From: Hirundichthys speculiger
Lineage: Eukaryota; Chordata; Actinopteri; Beloniformes; Exocoetidae
Length of the DNA stretch: 64,000 nt
Direction: 5' to 3'
NCBI GenBank assembly: GCA_018398805.1
Contig: JAGFBZ010000328.1
Span: 703,501 to 767,500, forward strand
Positions 36,231-50,205 of the stretch are shown in pieces; positions within the stretch are counted from its first letter, which is position 1; every line of letters starts with the position of its first letter. A program made the translations under genes and the position numbers. The notes under the pieces were generated by a model. It was given only the letters and a program-made list of their open reading frames with translations. It did not search any database and was not told the origin of the DNA.

Positions 36231-37616
36231 ATGACCCCCCCCCCCCCCCCGTACACACACACACACCACATATAAAAACATAGAATTTAAGATTTGTGAG
36301 GAAGAATGGTGAGGAAACGCCATCTCACACTCGCTACTTTGAAGTGGGGAAACACCTGAGAGAAGATACTTGATAAGATGACTATATTGCCTAAAATTTG
36401 GTAAATATCTAAAAAATAAAATAATAAAATAGATAAAATATACCTTTGGAGCGATTCTGCTTTGATCCCAGGCATACTTCTACGTCTATTTGAATAATTC
36501 TTAGTTATGGGAATATGAAGCAAAGCAAATGTGCGGGATACTGAAAGCACGCCAGAGAGATGACAGACCCGGCAACTGTAACTCTAGAGATTTTAACCCA
36601 CACATGAGCTGACTTTTAAAAGACTAACACAATCAATATCAATTGTGACACTTTGCAGCTATAAAAACTAAAAGGGGAAACAGCCTTGGTGCCCTTTATT
36701 GAAATACAGTGCCATGTCATGGTATGCTCCAGTGCCCAATTTCTCTCAGACAAAAAGGTCACTTATTTACATATAAGTCAATATGCCACTTCCTCTAACT
36801 AGGGCAGCGCTGTTCCTCCAAACTTGTTTATTCCCTTGCTTCTTGCCCGAGAAGGAATGAGCAGCTTTCTTTGTTTTTTTACTGACGGCTCTTCTACCCT
36901 GTCCCACACCTCACAGATTTATTACCGATGTAGAGCCTGCAGTTTAATCTTTCAATGAGGACCCATAAGAGGGACATAAAAACCTTTTCAACAAGACTTA
37001 TACACGAGGCCCAACAAAGAAAGATTCCATCAAGCGGCCATATGAAATTTACAAGCCTTGCTTGTGATAGTGGGTTCCAGGCTGTTAAATATGGTTCAGT
37101 TTAAACGCTCTGAATTTAGCCGTAAAGCCTAAAAACCTGAGGAGCCCCGCATAAAAACAGAAAACCGCTTTACGTGGCGTGATGATGACAGCCAGTGCTG
37201 TAAAATACTTCAGCGGGACTGTCTGCAAGGCAACCCGGCGGCTAATTAACTTCAACTCCAAAATCACAGGCTTCATGACTTAATTGCTTTGCACCGAGCT
37301 GTGCAGATGTTTATTCAGTGACCTGCAGCTCAGCGAGGCCACGGCGCACGGATCCCGAGCAACGAGCAAAACGGCGATCCTGTTGATTATCCCTCAACAT
37401 CCTTAAAAAAAAAAAAAAAAAATCCAGTGCAAAAAGTGATTTTCAGGGATTATTTTTGCACAGACACGTGTGACTGTGATTCTATTTGCACGTAATTATT
37501 TCCTGACAAAAACTAAACTCAGACACGACGCGGGCTCGTGATGTGGCCGAGGCGACTGGGCTAAAAATCATAAATAATATAAATGTTAAAAACTGGTAAA
37601 AACCGACAACGCCACC
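36231..37616 (+). other. unique intronic sequence
   Basis: Poly-C run at 36235-36250; otherwise nothing recognised. Confidence 0.4.
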
Positions 37617-37994
37617 TAGGGGTGTGAAAAAATAAAATCGATTTGGCAATATATCGCAATTTTCGGCCGCCCAATATATCGATTTTTTAGGAAAATTCAT
37701 GTATTCATGTATAAGACACATTGTGAATACTTAAATAAATGTGCAAAAACACTAATAATAAAGAATAAATATGTTGTTTTGAAGCAAATAGTTTTGACTC
37801 AATTTGTCCTCTGAATGATCAATATCATCTGATGAACATATACAGTAACTTGATTTTTCATCTCTACTTTTAATTTTGATATTAATCTGGGATAGAATAT
37901 CGCAATACATTGTGATATCGTGATAATATCATATCGTGACCCAAGTATCATGATACATATCGTATTGCGAGGTCCTTTCCAATACTTACCCCAA
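37617..37994 (+). mobile_element. hAT-A copy 9 (378 bp)
   Basis: TAGGGGTGTGAAAAAAT to a mutated end CTTACCCCAA; exact ACGCCACC on both sides. The duplication shows the right end even though its last TA became AA. Confidence 0.9.
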
Positions 37995-38039
37995 ACGCCA
38001 CCTGGGAGTGAAACCAGGACTCCCGAGGTTCGCAGGTTC

Positions 38040-38835
38040 TTTGAATCAGGGGTAAGCAGAGTTAAAAGAACCTAAAACGTCAGTTTAAAAAGGTTTTATT
38101 AATCAATGTGCTAAACATTAAAAACAATGATATCAATATACTAAAAACTACGAAACATGACGATGTCCATAATAAAAGTGTTGGAGGATTGGAAGACTGC
38201 GGAGCACTCGCGCCGGGATTTGTTCTCTCTCTCCCCCGGTCGATCGCTGCGGCCCCCCACAGCTCCCATCTTCGGGCCAGTTCCTCCCTCGTCTGGTGGC
38301 ACCGTCTGACTCACCAGTTGTTCTTCGGAGGTCCTGTCGGGAGGAACGAAAAAACCCGGAGCCAGTATACTATCGCCTGATCGCCTGGCCCCACAGCCAA
38401 CCCCCCCAGTATCCGCCGCACACAAGGCCGAAAATACTCACTTTTCCTGGGTGGTACCAAGCCGCCACCCAGGCCAGAGTATTCACGCCAACACGGGTAA
38501 AGGTCGCTACGCTTCAGACCAGATCCTCCTGGCTGCTGGTCCCAGCGGTCACCACGTCCAGTGGGTAGACAGCGGGCCAACTGGGTCCTCTACGCATCTC
38601 CTAGGTGGAGCACTGTGCCCGCTGGCAACTCACGCTAGCATCCGGTAGCGTCCGGTTAGCCTACCGGCTAGCCTGCCAGTTCTGGCGCTGGCTCCCAGGT
38701 GGCACCCCACGTTTGGTTGTGGCCTTGGCCCTTTTATTCTTTCCCTACTAGCGCACACCTGCTGCTCATTAGTCAATCTGGGGGAGTTTACTTGGTTGCT
38801 GCCACTAGGGGGAGCAAACCTGCTGCATGCACAAG
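38040..38835 (-). other. GC-rich block, possible retroelement long terminal repeat
   Basis: Much richer in GC and CpG than its surroundings. On the minus strand a TATA-like AGAATAAAAGGGCC is followed by GTGGGGTGCCACCTGGG and a CCGGTAGGC-rich tract. No second copy or open frame is seen, so a retroelement LTR is only one possibility. Confidence 0.25.
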
Positions 38836-40538
38836 AATAAAATAAACTCTAAAAACAAATGCATAAAAACATGCAAGCAAAAATGAAAAATATGCATCCC
38901 AAGAACTGTCCCGTTCACACTCGGATGCTGCGGCATGAACTGAACTGAAACAATACCGTGTAAAATATTCAGCTCATGTGTTGCCTGTTATTTTCTACGA
39001 TTGGCAAAGTAATTTGAAAGGATTACTCCGTTGAAGATTATGCATTAAAGGTGTGTCAGTGATCCAGCATCTCATTAGGACGCATTAAGAGCTTGAGAGG
39101 ACTGAAAATTGTAATGTACGTTGATGAATGCTGCTTGAAGTTTTGAAGAGAACGTTGAAATAAAAGCTAATGATGTCATCCATCTGTCCTGCCAGAGTAA
39201 AATATTACACGTATTTTGTCCTCATGTTCTCCAGTTGTTCTCCCCCCTGGATTGGCCGAATCTTACGATCTAGCATAGCTCGGTCGACACTTCGGGGTGA
39301 AAGTGAGGCGTCTCCCTCCGATAGGAAAATTTTTTTTTAACCTTCTTAATGTGTCCATTAGATTGTTTTTATGAATTATAAGCAGTGATGCATTGATCCA
39401 ATACTAATTGTTTTGGCTATCAGGCCCAAAATGATCTTAATATCTGGACAGTCGATCGATTACTGCATCACGCGTCTCTCAGCCGAGTCCGCAGACGCAA
39501 CGCCAAGTCTCCGAATCCTTTGGAGTAAAGTGATTTCTGCAAAAATCTGCCATGAAATGTTATCCAACCTTCGTCCAAGTCGCAGTAACAGACAGACGAT
39601 TACGACTCAGGCCTTTACTCAGCAGTTCTTCCCACCAGATCTACAAACCTGAAGGTCCTGGAGAGATCTGATGTTTGGAGGAGGGAAGTTAACGGGGGGG
39701 TCTGGGAACACATCTCCTGTACGGTCATCTGTCAAGTTTTTCCACCACTAGTACAGAAGTATTTCCAAACAAAGAAATCTGAACAACCCTAAAGAGCAAA
39801 AATAAAAAAACAACCAGAGAAGGAACGACAACCAAGACTAAACCCTTTTAACAGCGGCGGATTGCGCTGTCTGGCAGGAATCTGAGGATGCTCTGGAGCT
39901 TAAGAGGCCAAAGCATCGTCCTGCTCGCTGTGCCCCAACTTATGAAGCTCGGGTCGGGGGGCAAAGGTCCTATCGGGCTAGTCTGGGTGATGGGAGTTAG
40001 CTGGTGTTTCTCACCTGCGTGAAGATTTGAGGTGGACTAAGATAAGGAGAGTGGTGATGGTAATAGAGGTGACAGTTTCCTTGGTACTTTGGTAACTTAC
40101 ATGTGAGTGTATATGGGCACGGACACATCCACCCCGCCCCCTGTCAACACAATCGATAATGTTTACATCAATTATCCATATACAGGTCTAAAGCTTGGTA
40201 GAAGGTGCTCATCCAGTCTTCTCGTTAGTAGTTTCTGCTTCCTACATATTATCCTATTTAAGTTTGTTCGCTGTCACAACACAATCCACTACACAACACC
40301 CCTCACACCTCACAACCCAGCACAAACCACACCCTCACCGTCGTGTCTCTTTAATTGTCTTGTCTTTAAATGTCTCACTGCTGGTGTTTTTTTAGTCCTC
40401 TTTGACGAAATCAGGATTTAAGATGTAAATAAAAAGATGTTAGAATTTACTGCCAGAGAGGACTGAAGGACACATTCACCCTTCACATTCCCACAAAAAA
40501 AATCTGCTATAACATTAAATTGCATATACATACTAGAC
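38836..40538 (+). other. unique intronic sequence
   Basis: Nothing recognised with confidence; 39385-39470 has a GATGCATTGATCCAATACTA string resembling a decayed hAT end. Confidence 0.35.
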
Positions 40539-41428
40539 CAGTGGTTCTCAACTGGTGGGTCGCAGATCCGTTTTCAGTGGGTCGTGGGCCTTTACCTGGA
40601 GAAGGAAATGCTAAAAAATAGAAAAAAAAAGTGTCATTCACACTCCTTAACAGTAGATGGAGATAATCCCCTGTAATGCGAATTGACACCCGCCAGTTCA
40701 CACCATAGAAAAAGACCTGCAAAGTTTGTTTCCATATGTTGAGCAGGTGAAACACAGATACAACGAAGAATATATGAGATATGGATTTTCCTTATCTTGA
40801 AGACAAAGGTCAGTGAGTGGTTATTCAGCTAAAACTATATATTTTGAGTTCTTATTGAAACTACTGTTCAGTGCTTGCACTGTTTTATTTCATGTTTGTG
40901 CATAAAAACACTGTTGGTCTTAAAAATGTCTGTTACTGAAATGTTCTGATTGTTATGTCAGCTTTATGATTAATGCTTAAATAAGTGACTAGATAGTTTT
41001 AATAGGAAATTGGTTATATATTCAGGAAGTGGATACTCAGCAAATGCTTACATATTTGAGTTCTTTTTGAAACTACTGCTCAGTGGTTGCACTGTTTTTA
41101 GTTCATGTTTGTGCATGTTGAGTCTGTTAAAAAAGGCTGAAGTTACTTAAGTGAAGTGTTTTGGATTTAATTAAAATGCAGCTAATTGAGCATCAAAGGG
41201 AATATTTCCCACTTGAAGTCATCTTGGTTTTTACCATTTTGGTTCACCAATAAACTTACTTTTTTTGTGTTGACATTCTGTGATATTCTATTCTACTATC
41301 TCCGATTCAAACTGCACGATCTTTTCATTCAAAAAATTTGAGAAGTTGGAAATTTTCCTTGATTTGGGTCGCGGCTTGTCATGAAAGGTGATGGTGGGTC
41401 CTGAAGCCGGACCAGTTGAGAACCACTG
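40539..41428. mobile_element. hAT-H element (890 bp)
   Basis: Ends CAGTGGTTCTCAACTGGT and ACCAGTTGAGAACCACTG, perfect 18-bp inverted ends; TACTAGAC on both sides (exact 8 bp). Interior has two copies of a TTTTTGAAACTACTGCTCAG-like segment and many stops. Non-autonomous. Confidence 0.93.
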
Positions 41429-42896
41429 TACTAGACGGTTTGGCTAGATGATGGCCCTAACCATGAATGTAAATACAGACACACACACACACACACAAAA
41501 AAAAGCTTATGAAGTTAATAAAAGGCCAAGAGGCTGAAAAGGAACATTATTAGCATTATCACCATTTCAATGGTTCGTTACATTAATGTCAGACAAGAAA
41601 ATTACCATCATTTCCGTTCACTCGGTGTGCCTCACTCTCGTTGGCAAACCTTAAACGTTCTCTTCACATCTACCCCGGCATGAAATCTGAACGCGATACA
41701 CCAGATAAGAGATACACCAGATAAGACGCTGCTCTGCAGTTTGCATTTCATTTTTATTTCTTTCCAGGTGACACTTCGAAGATTCGGTCCAAAAAACTGC
41801 TGAATTTCTCCCCTTAACTCAGCCTGCACGCTCATTAAGTGAAGAGCAGGCGGCGGCGGCGAATGTCAGCAGAAAATCCGAGCGGTTCCCCAGCTGCTCT
41901 CCATCCAGCTTCTCTGAGGAGCTGCTCGGGTTTAGCTAATGTTAGCATCACATTAGCAGGCGATGATGTCGTGAAGCCAGTCACACTTCTCATGTTTTAT
42001 GGTTGATAAAAAAGTGAAATAATTACCACATACTTCCACTTTCATACAACTTTTAAATAGTTACTTTAAACCAGCACAACCTAGAAGAAAACGCACCTCA
42101 TCAGCTGCTCAGATACAACAATATGTCCACAACCTGAGGAAAAGACAAGCCATTTAAAATGAGGCCGGGTTTCCATCCGGGTTTTAAAAAGCTTCATCTT
42201 TTTAAACCACATAACAAGCGAATACAACTCATTGACAATGATAGCTGGCGCTTGTTCCTTCACACTCCTCCTCACAATTTAAAAACAACACACACACAGT
42301 GGTTGAGTATTTGCTGGTGTAACCCACTATGCATTTCCCGCCTCCATCCTTATTACCCGACTGTGGGATGACATGATCCAGATAGGGAGCTGTGAGCTGT
42401 CAGCAGCCAAAGAAACGGCTCGCAAGCCAATATCGATCAGACATAACAAGCTTGACACAGTGTTTTCCTTCCGTCAGCTGCTCGCCGGTACGGCAGCCGC
42501 CGTCAGAAACTCGGGACACAGGACTGGCGTAGATGACGGGCAGGCGCGGGGGCCACCTGCAGCACATTAGCCGGCTGGCGCCACGTCATCGCACAACTGA
42601 GCCGAGAGGACAGATTGTTGGACTGAGTCTTCGTTTCAGGCCTCGTAATGAGAAATTGGTTCAAAAGAGCAGTACGACAGGGAGGCAAACAAACCGCTGA
42701 TGGATAGAAAATGAGTCACCCTCATTGACGAGACACGGCATAATTTCCCTCTGATTATCTTTCCACAACATGTGGATTAGAATCAAACGCATTTCCAAGA
42801 TCTCTGCCATCAGTGAAAAATCCTTAATGACAGCAGTCACTGTGAACGCTGCGTTAGATACCAACAAACCTGAATAATAACTAATGACATCACCTG
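41429..42896 (+). other. unique intronic sequence
   Basis: (AC)n at 41479-41500; nothing else recognised. Confidence 0.4.
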
Positions 42897-43152
42897 TAGG
42901 GGTGAGTATTGGCAAGGACCTCGCAATAGGATATGTATCATGATACTTGGGTCACAATACAATATCGCGATATATTGTGATATTCTACCCAGTTAATATC
43001 AAAATTAAGAGTAGAGATGAAAAATCAAGTTGCTGTATATGTTCATCAGATGATATTGATCATTCAAGAGGACAAATTGAGTCAAAACTATTTGCTTGAA
43101 AACAACCTATTTATTGTTTATTATTAGTGTTTTTGCATATTTAAATATTTTC

Positions 43153-43186
<34 letters not shown>

Positions 43187-43269
43187 ATATTAGGAGCTGA
43201 AAAATCGATATATTGGGCTGGCCGAAAATCATGATATATTGCCAAATCAATTTTTTTTTCACACCCCTA
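42897..43269 (-). mobile_element. hAT-A copy 10 (373 bp)
   Basis: TAGGGGTGAGTATTGGCAAG to CACACCCCTA; exact ATCACCTG on both sides. A 30-bp poly-A sits at 43155-43183. Confidence 0.93.
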
Positions 43270-43444
43270 ATCACCTGTGTGATCACGTTTCAGTGCGTTA
43301 GAGAGGAAGAGCAACTCTCTCTAGCTGGTGCAGGACCGGTCACAGAACAATGTGGACTAACTGTTGGAAAGAGGGTTGCAGCCTTGACATGCAATCTTCC
43401 TGCCTGCAAAAAAAAAAAAAAAAATTTAAAATAAAAATCAAAAT

Positions 43445-43837
43445 TACCGTATTTTCCGGACTATAAGCCGCAACTTTTGTCCCACGCTTTAAACCATGAG
43501 GTTTATACAGAGATGCGGCTTTTCTATTAATTTTTCTTCAGCCCTCAGGGGGCGCTCTAGCAGGAAGTGCAAAAACCAAAAAACAAACCAAGTAGTTAAA
43601 GGCTATTCTGTTTTTGTTCAGTAGCCTATGTTGGCTATGCTACTCTACATTCATTTTGTGAGCATCAATACCTGTTATTATTGGACAAACTGAATAATCC
43701 AGTAAATATGTAAATATCCTGGATACCAGCGGCTTATAGTCCGGTGCGGCTTATATGTGACAAAATATATATTTCGTCTATATTTTAATGGGTGCGGCTT
43801 ATATTCAGGTGCGGCTTATAGTCTAGAAAATATGGTA
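43445..43837. mobile_element. DNA transposon with TACCGTATTTTCC ends (393 bp)
   Basis: Left TACCGTATTTTCCGGACTAT, right end complement TACCATATTTTCTAGACTAT. Interior repeats GCGGCTTATA. A very common vertebrate repeat type; superfamily not determined here. Confidence 0.75.
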
Positions 43838-46800
43838 CAGCCTTTTCTGCAGAGGTTAGTTACGTTCTTGCTGAAATCTCTCAAAATAATCAATATGCGG
43901 GTTTACTGCATCGCCGATGAGGGACCGACCGTGTGCTGCAAATCCTGAGCGTGAGGATTAGTGCGACCAGCACAAACACCGTCCTAGACGTCCACTCGTC
44001 CACGCAGAGAAATAATTCTCCGGTTTCTAGCAGCCGGTGAGCAGTTTCGGTCAATACAAGTGGGCTTTTTTAAAACTGAATTAATAGGCTTGCCCATACT
44101 GGCATCACTGCTGAAACATCTGCTTTACATCAACTGCTCCAGACTGAACGAGATGACACAAGGACAAAAAAGATAAAAACAGCTTTCAGCCATCAATGTC
44201 TCATTTCTGTCTTTGTATCCTGAAGGAATCAGGCTGCTGATAACCTCTGCTGGCCGTGAAGCATCTGGCTGACGAGCATCAGCTGAAGATAAAAATGCTA
44301 ATACGTGAGGGTTAATAATGGTAACCTGTAAAAGCAATGATCTGAAGGAGAAAAAAAAAGAAATAAATCAGACACAGCTACTCTGAACAGTGTCACGGGC
44401 CGAGATGGCAACTGGTATCTCATTTTATTTTCTATAGGCGCCGCGTCAACAGACACCGACCAGAACATCTAATTATGCTCATCAGGGAAACGAAGACAAA
44501 GGTCGCCTCAGCAGAGTCACTTCTTCTGCTCAGCCGATTCGTTTCAAACCATCAGCGATGCTGAATTCTGAACACGTTCATTGTTTAGATGATTAATGCG
44601 ACATAAAGTGGAGCTAATATTAAACCAAAGTCGTTCTTTCTTCCGTCCCCGTCTTCGGTGAAATAACTCGCGCTCTTCCTCTGGATCGCTCGGGGACGTC
44701 TGACCAGATTTTGCGTCTGGTCTGCAGGCTGTTTCCAAAGTTTCAAACAAAGCCATTGTCTGGCGCTTATTAATGAATCTCTTTCATATAACCACTTACC
44801 ATTGTTAGCATAATAAAATTTTAATTAATAACAGTCAACTTTTATAATTAAAGGGAGGCATTGTGCCTGTTCGTTTTTCATTGCAGTTGCATTTCTTTTT
44901 TTTTTTTTTTTTAATCTCCCACTGTGCGATTCAGATTAAATTACCTGGAAAAATAAGCTTTTTTTTTTTTTTTTATGTCAATATGCTAAAGAGGCTGTTT
45001 TTCTTTTCTTGCAATCAAAAAGGACGATCGCATCTAAACCCCCCCCCCCCCTTCATCATAAGTGATCATGTATTCAGTATTGTAGCCACGTGCACAGTAT
45101 TCAGTTTAAATTATTTTCATGCTCATTGTTGATTTGTTTTTTCAAATAATTTTAAATAACTTTACATTGTTGAGCTCCAACAATGAAATCAGTCACAGGT
45201 TGGTGAAATAAATAACCGTTGTTCCTGCGTGCCGTTGCTGTGCACGGCCACATCTCATTTCCAGAGCCTTCTGAATATTTGTGTTGTTATTTTCCAACAC
45301 ACCAGTCACTGGGATGACCATGGTCATTGCCACTTACTGGGATGACCATTGGTAATGGCTCATCCCAGTAAAAAAAAAAAAAAAAAAAACTGAGATGGGT
45401 TTCCGTTCCCTGCAATGTCCTCACAACACACCTGATTCAACTCAACGGATCACCGCCTTCACTGGGCATCAAGTCTCTCAAAGACTGCATTTGAGCCAGG
45501 ATTGCTGGAGCAGGGAGACACCCAAAACATGCCGGGTGGTGCTACTGGAGGACCAGGAAGAAGGGAAAAAAAAAAAAAAAAACAAACTTAGAGGCATACC
45601 ATTTCAGCTGTATTCCATCCCACCGCCCTTACTAGCACAGACAATACGCCGTCCATGCACGTGGTGAGGACTCGCGATGTCCCGCTCGAGCACGTTTGCA
45701 CGACCCAGTGTCGAGCTTTTGGAGAAGAGGCGTGGCTTCGACACACACACCCCCCCCAGTCATGTGACCGCTACGAGCGAGGCCTTATTACGTCATATCG
45801 TGTGTCGAGCTGGTTTGCGGGAATTTTGAAAGGTTTGACGTTTCAATTTCAATGAGCCAAGGCTTCAGATGGGGCCCGATTCCCTGTGAAAACTGGGTCT
45901 TTTGAGGGGAGGGGGCCGTCCTCAACGCCGTCATCGCATGTGATATTTGAGTATAAAGCCAGGGAGACGATCACAGTCGAAAATTTTATGCTGCCTCCAT
46001 TTAAACTAGAGTGGCATGATTACATAGTGTGCCTTTAAATCAAGTCAAATGAAAAACAAAAAAAACTGTCAAGGAACAGGGTGATGAGGAAACCCCACAA
46101 GTCTCCAAACTAGCGTTACATCAACCCAGAAAGTATTTGAGGGAGGCTGCAGTACAAGCTCACCTCTCAGTCCACAAGATCTATATGATATCTACTAATG
46201 TTGTGGTTTGGACTATTAATTAAAGGTTTAGTTTGTCATACAGATGTGTCTGCAGAGCTGGATCTAAATGTTCTTTGTTTTTTCAAGATAAATGATTCTT
46301 GCGCTTAATTTTTTTTGCAAATTCACCACCTTGGGTGATTTAAATTTACTGGTCTCCCCTTTCACATTTGGCTCATTAACAAGGTTTTAATTCCACAACG
46401 GTGCTGTGCTTTTCTACTGCGCATCTAAACCCGTTATATCGCTGTCAGTGAAACATAACTGAAACGCAGCTACTCGAGGTTAGGAAGTCAAGCACCTGCA
46501 GGAGAACTGCAGCTGGGACCAAACCACCGTTCAGGTGTCATTAAACCACAGAAGAAGAAGGGGAACTGTCAGTGAAAGCTTCAGAAATATTTCTCTTTAC
46601 TACAGGAGACGTGTAGCAAAAATGATCATGACTGTCACAAACTAGGTTCACAGGGTTATTCTTGATCTCCGCCTTCATTCGTTTCTGGAAAATCTGTCCC
46701 CTCAAGATTGTTGAGCTCTCCCTTTATGTTGGAAAAGGGAGCAGTAGATGTGACGGGAGCCATCAACAGCCATCTTATGCAATCCAAAACACCTGCTCTG

Positions 46801-46863
46801 CAACAGATCCTCTCTTTTTTCCTCCAACACACCGTTGTCAAAAAGTAAAGAGAGAGCTGATGG
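43838..46863 (+). other. mostly unique intronic sequence
   Basis: Three poly-A/T tracts and two poly-C tracts. An AT-rich TTAATTAATAACAG stretch at 44770-44860 could be a conserved non-coding element. A piece at 45410-45460 (ACACCTGATTCAACTCAA) resembles part of the hAT-F repeats. No exon recognised. Confidence 0.4.
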
Positions 46864-46946
46864 TCCAATTCAATTTTATTTGTATAGCGTCTGTTGTGTC
46901 TAGGCGCTTTACAGAGACCCAGATCATGACCCTCGAGCAAATGCCA
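46864..46946 (+). mobile_element. short copy of the retroelement tail at 23570
   Basis: Same CAATTCAATTTTATTTGTAT, GCGTCTGTT, TAGGCGCTTTACAG and CGAGCAAATGCC order. Confidence 0.6.
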
Positions 46947-47999
46947 TTATGAATAAAATGACTTAACAGATGCAGGTAGCAGCACTGAGGTGAGATGGTC
47001 AGAGGACTAGATGCTCTTCAGGGTTCAGATAATACAGGCTTTTCTATGAAGTTCGTGATCTGATGCGCTGGGAGGGACGTGACACAGTGACATCATGGAG
47101 TCACGGGTCTAAACTAGGCCATCATATTGTTTGGTGCAGATTATTTGAGCCGGACGACAAGAACAGGCATTTATGAGCTTATGTTTTCTATCTGCCAAGT
47201 ATTGTTCAGATTTAAAACAACAACATGCTGGATGGCATTAATGCAGCGCTTAAACGACCACCAGTCTGTCTCTGGAAGGTCAAAAGCAAAAGACCCGACG
47301 ATACTTTCTGATCTGCTGTGGAGAGGAAACGCTGTTCCCCGGGTGTACGCTAGTATGCTAGCGGGAAACTCACGTGATAATCTGATGCTGCGAAAGATTA
47401 GGGGATTGAAAGGAAAAAAAGAAAAGAAACAAGATGGATGATAAATAAACAACAGTTGCAAAGCAGATAGTGGGAGACCCCCCCCCCCCCCCCCCGCCCT
47501 GCTGTCAGAGTCAGCTACAGTCAGCTGTGTGGTGCAAATTATAAACTGAAGAACGATGCGTGTAAAAGCATGACGGCAGCACAACGGCTTCACCTCAGGC
47601 AGCAAGAAAAAGTTAGAAGAGAAAACTGAGCAGGAGCCTTTTAAAAGATATTCAACGAGACTCTTATCTGCACCGAAAACATTAAAATCACTGAGTAAAT
47701 CATGGGCCCGTTAAGATAAAATATTCACGGCTGAAGCACTAATGCACCTGCGTTTAAAAAAGACAGAGAAAAACCAATAAATCACAGGTACGGCTAACTT
47801 TTTTAATGTCTTAAAAGTTTGAACCCAGCGGCTTTGAGTGGATTAATTAATTACTGAGCCAAACTCACATTTTAGAAAAACTGCAGGAGAAGCATTTAGC
47901 CCCCCCCCCCAGCCCTCAAATCTGTACCGGGTCAACTTTATGAGACACTTCAGAGGCAGAAGAGTCTCTGCAACCCCTTCAACAGGTTGAACCAATGGA
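46947..47999 (+). other. unique intronic sequence
   Basis: Poly-C runs at 47479-47495 and 47901-47910; no gene recognised. Confidence 0.4.
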
Positions 48000-48600
48000 G
48001 AATTCTGGCCCCAAAATAGCAAAAATATATTTTATTCAGCTGCTAATGCAAATCTACAACTCATGCAGTATAAAATTATCCACAGAGTGCACTTTACTGG
48101 GGAAAAAATGTTTAAAATGGTCTGTAAAGACACAAAAAAATGCTCACATTGTACACAGAAAGCAGTTGACTCCTACTTTAATGCCATGTGGGAATGTACA
48201 CCAGTTAAACCATTCTGGCTCGATATTATCAAAACTCTCTCCCAACTTCTGGACTGTAACATCCCAGTATCACCTTCCTTCTGTTTACTGGGAGACTCCT
48301 CCATGACCACCGTGGACAATAACTCCAAGAAAACTCTCTTTATAATTATTAATTAAAAAACAATTCTTGTAAATTGGAAAACAAAAAACTCAATAAATAT
48401 TACTCTGGAAAAAATTGTTAATCGACTTCATTGCAATGAAAAAATTCTACTACTCCCACCACAATTGCCCACAGTTAGCTTGATCTCCTTCAGCCTGAGA
48501 ATCCGTAAACTTATTGATCCTGGGGGAAGGATAAAATTGGGCATAGTTTTTTACGATGGACTACTATCATCATTGTTATCAAATCACATGTCCTATTTCC
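48000..48600 (+). mobile_element. L1/Tx1-type LINE C-terminal fragment
   Basis: From 48063 the frame reads MQYKIIHRVHFTGEKMFKMV, then CKDTKKCSHCTQKAVDSYFN and AMWECTPVKPFWLDIIKTL, then SPSFCLLGDSS. This is the C-terminal region of L1-group ORF2 (CxxC, then HxxWxC-like WEC). Beyond 48356 the remnant continues out of frame. 5'-truncated. Confidence 0.8.
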
Positions 48601-49990
48601 CTTGGTAATATAACATGATCTCGCCTTCCCAGTGGGTGTGGGCTGCCGGCCCCCAATCCCTCTGGGTCCCACATTTCCACACCAAGCAGCTTTAAAAACA
48701 CAAAGGCATCATTGTCAAGCCGGTACCGGCGCACACAGGTGAAGCAGCAGAGCGACGCCACGGCGGGCTTTCCTCAAGAACGCACAGCAGGACAGAAGTG
48801 TGAGGTCAGGATCGATAAAATCAGAATAAAACAGACTCAGTCCCACCTCCCGTCAGGCCCGAAGCTTCACGGACGTCCCAGACGGATCCCACCTTCCAGG
48901 TCGGCGCCGCCCTGAAGTCCACCTCAGGAGGGTCCCGGTCCTCCCTGTCAAAACCACCTTTAAGACAATAAGACTCGTGTGAAGGACTCAGAGTGTCTCA
49001 CAGAAGAGTCAACACCTCGTCAGTGTCGAGGTGCGTCGTCCTCTCATTTAACGGCAGTTAGATTACAGTTAAGTCTATGAAACAACGAGTAACATCAGGT
49101 TACATCATTTCCCGTTAAATGAAAAAATAAAATGTTGTCGTCCCTGGAAATGAGTGAGGGAGACCCCAAATTCTTTTTTTTTCTCTGTACAGTTAAAAGC
49201 TTTCAGGTCTTTTCTCCACTTGAGTCTTTTTTAGGACTGAATTCTGCATTTCCCAGATTTTTATCCAGTTACGTGTATGAATCGCGCCCGTCTGCTTCAT
49301 TGATCGATTAAATAAGTTCATCTGTGCTTCTGGTTCCTCGCTTTGATATCCATCACCAGAATTAAATGTACGTTTTAACGCTCAGTGTAAAGTTAAAGAT
49401 GCCAAACTTGCTGTCACAGTGCTGCACCGTAGACACGTTGCAATGAAATATAAAATGGCCTTAAGCGTTTTTACTATTTCAATTTGGGACACATGAAAAA
49501 AACATAAGCCCATAATTAATTATCATGAAAATGAGGGGACCTTCTGGAGTAAATGAAGCAGCTCAAGCATGACTGGGAAGCAGTTTTATGTTGCCTTGGG
49601 CCACTGTTGACTCACTCAAAAGAAGAGTTTCTTCTTTTCCTTTTTTTTTTTTTGTTTTTTTTCAAAGCACTTTCAGCTTGTTTACCAGTTAGGCTTCCTT
49701 GTCTTCGAACTTATGGCCTCATCATCCTCACTTTCTGGCTGTCAGGACTGACTGCTTCCAGCTTTAGCTGATCCCTTATTCCTTTAATCAAATCTTATGA
49801 AGCTCAAGCAGACAATCTCACCAGCATTTATCCTCCCTTCCACCCCTCGGTTGGTTGGTTCCAGTGAGTCTGTCTTTCAAACACTTCCAGCCTCTTTAAA
49901 AGTCCCACCACCTGCACCGCTATCGGCACCTAATAAATGATGACTGATCGGAGCCCTGATGCCAAAACTCCCGTATCCTTTGGCACCGGG
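48601..49990 (+). other. unique intronic sequence
   Basis: Poly-T 49632-49650; nothing else recognised. Confidence 0.4.
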
Positions 49991-50205
49991 TTAGACAGGG
50001 GAGTCCACCTGCAGTCCTGGAGGGCCACTGATGTCACCTCAGGTGTTTCCCTGCATCAGCACACCTGATTCAAATGAATGGATCGTTAAGGAACCTGTGC
50101 AAACCCGGATGGCAAGATGACGGTGATCCATTCATTTGAATCAGGAAAATATCCGAGAAGTGCTGGACGGCGGCCCACCTGGACTGGAGCTGGACACCCC
50201 CCGAC
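49991..50205. mobile_element. hAT-F-like MITE, diverged
   Basis: ACAGGGGAGTCCACCTGCAG at the left and GGACTGGAGCTGGACACCCC at the right; interior has CACACCTGATTCAAATGAAT and its complement, so most of the element can fold on itself. Confidence 0.6.
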
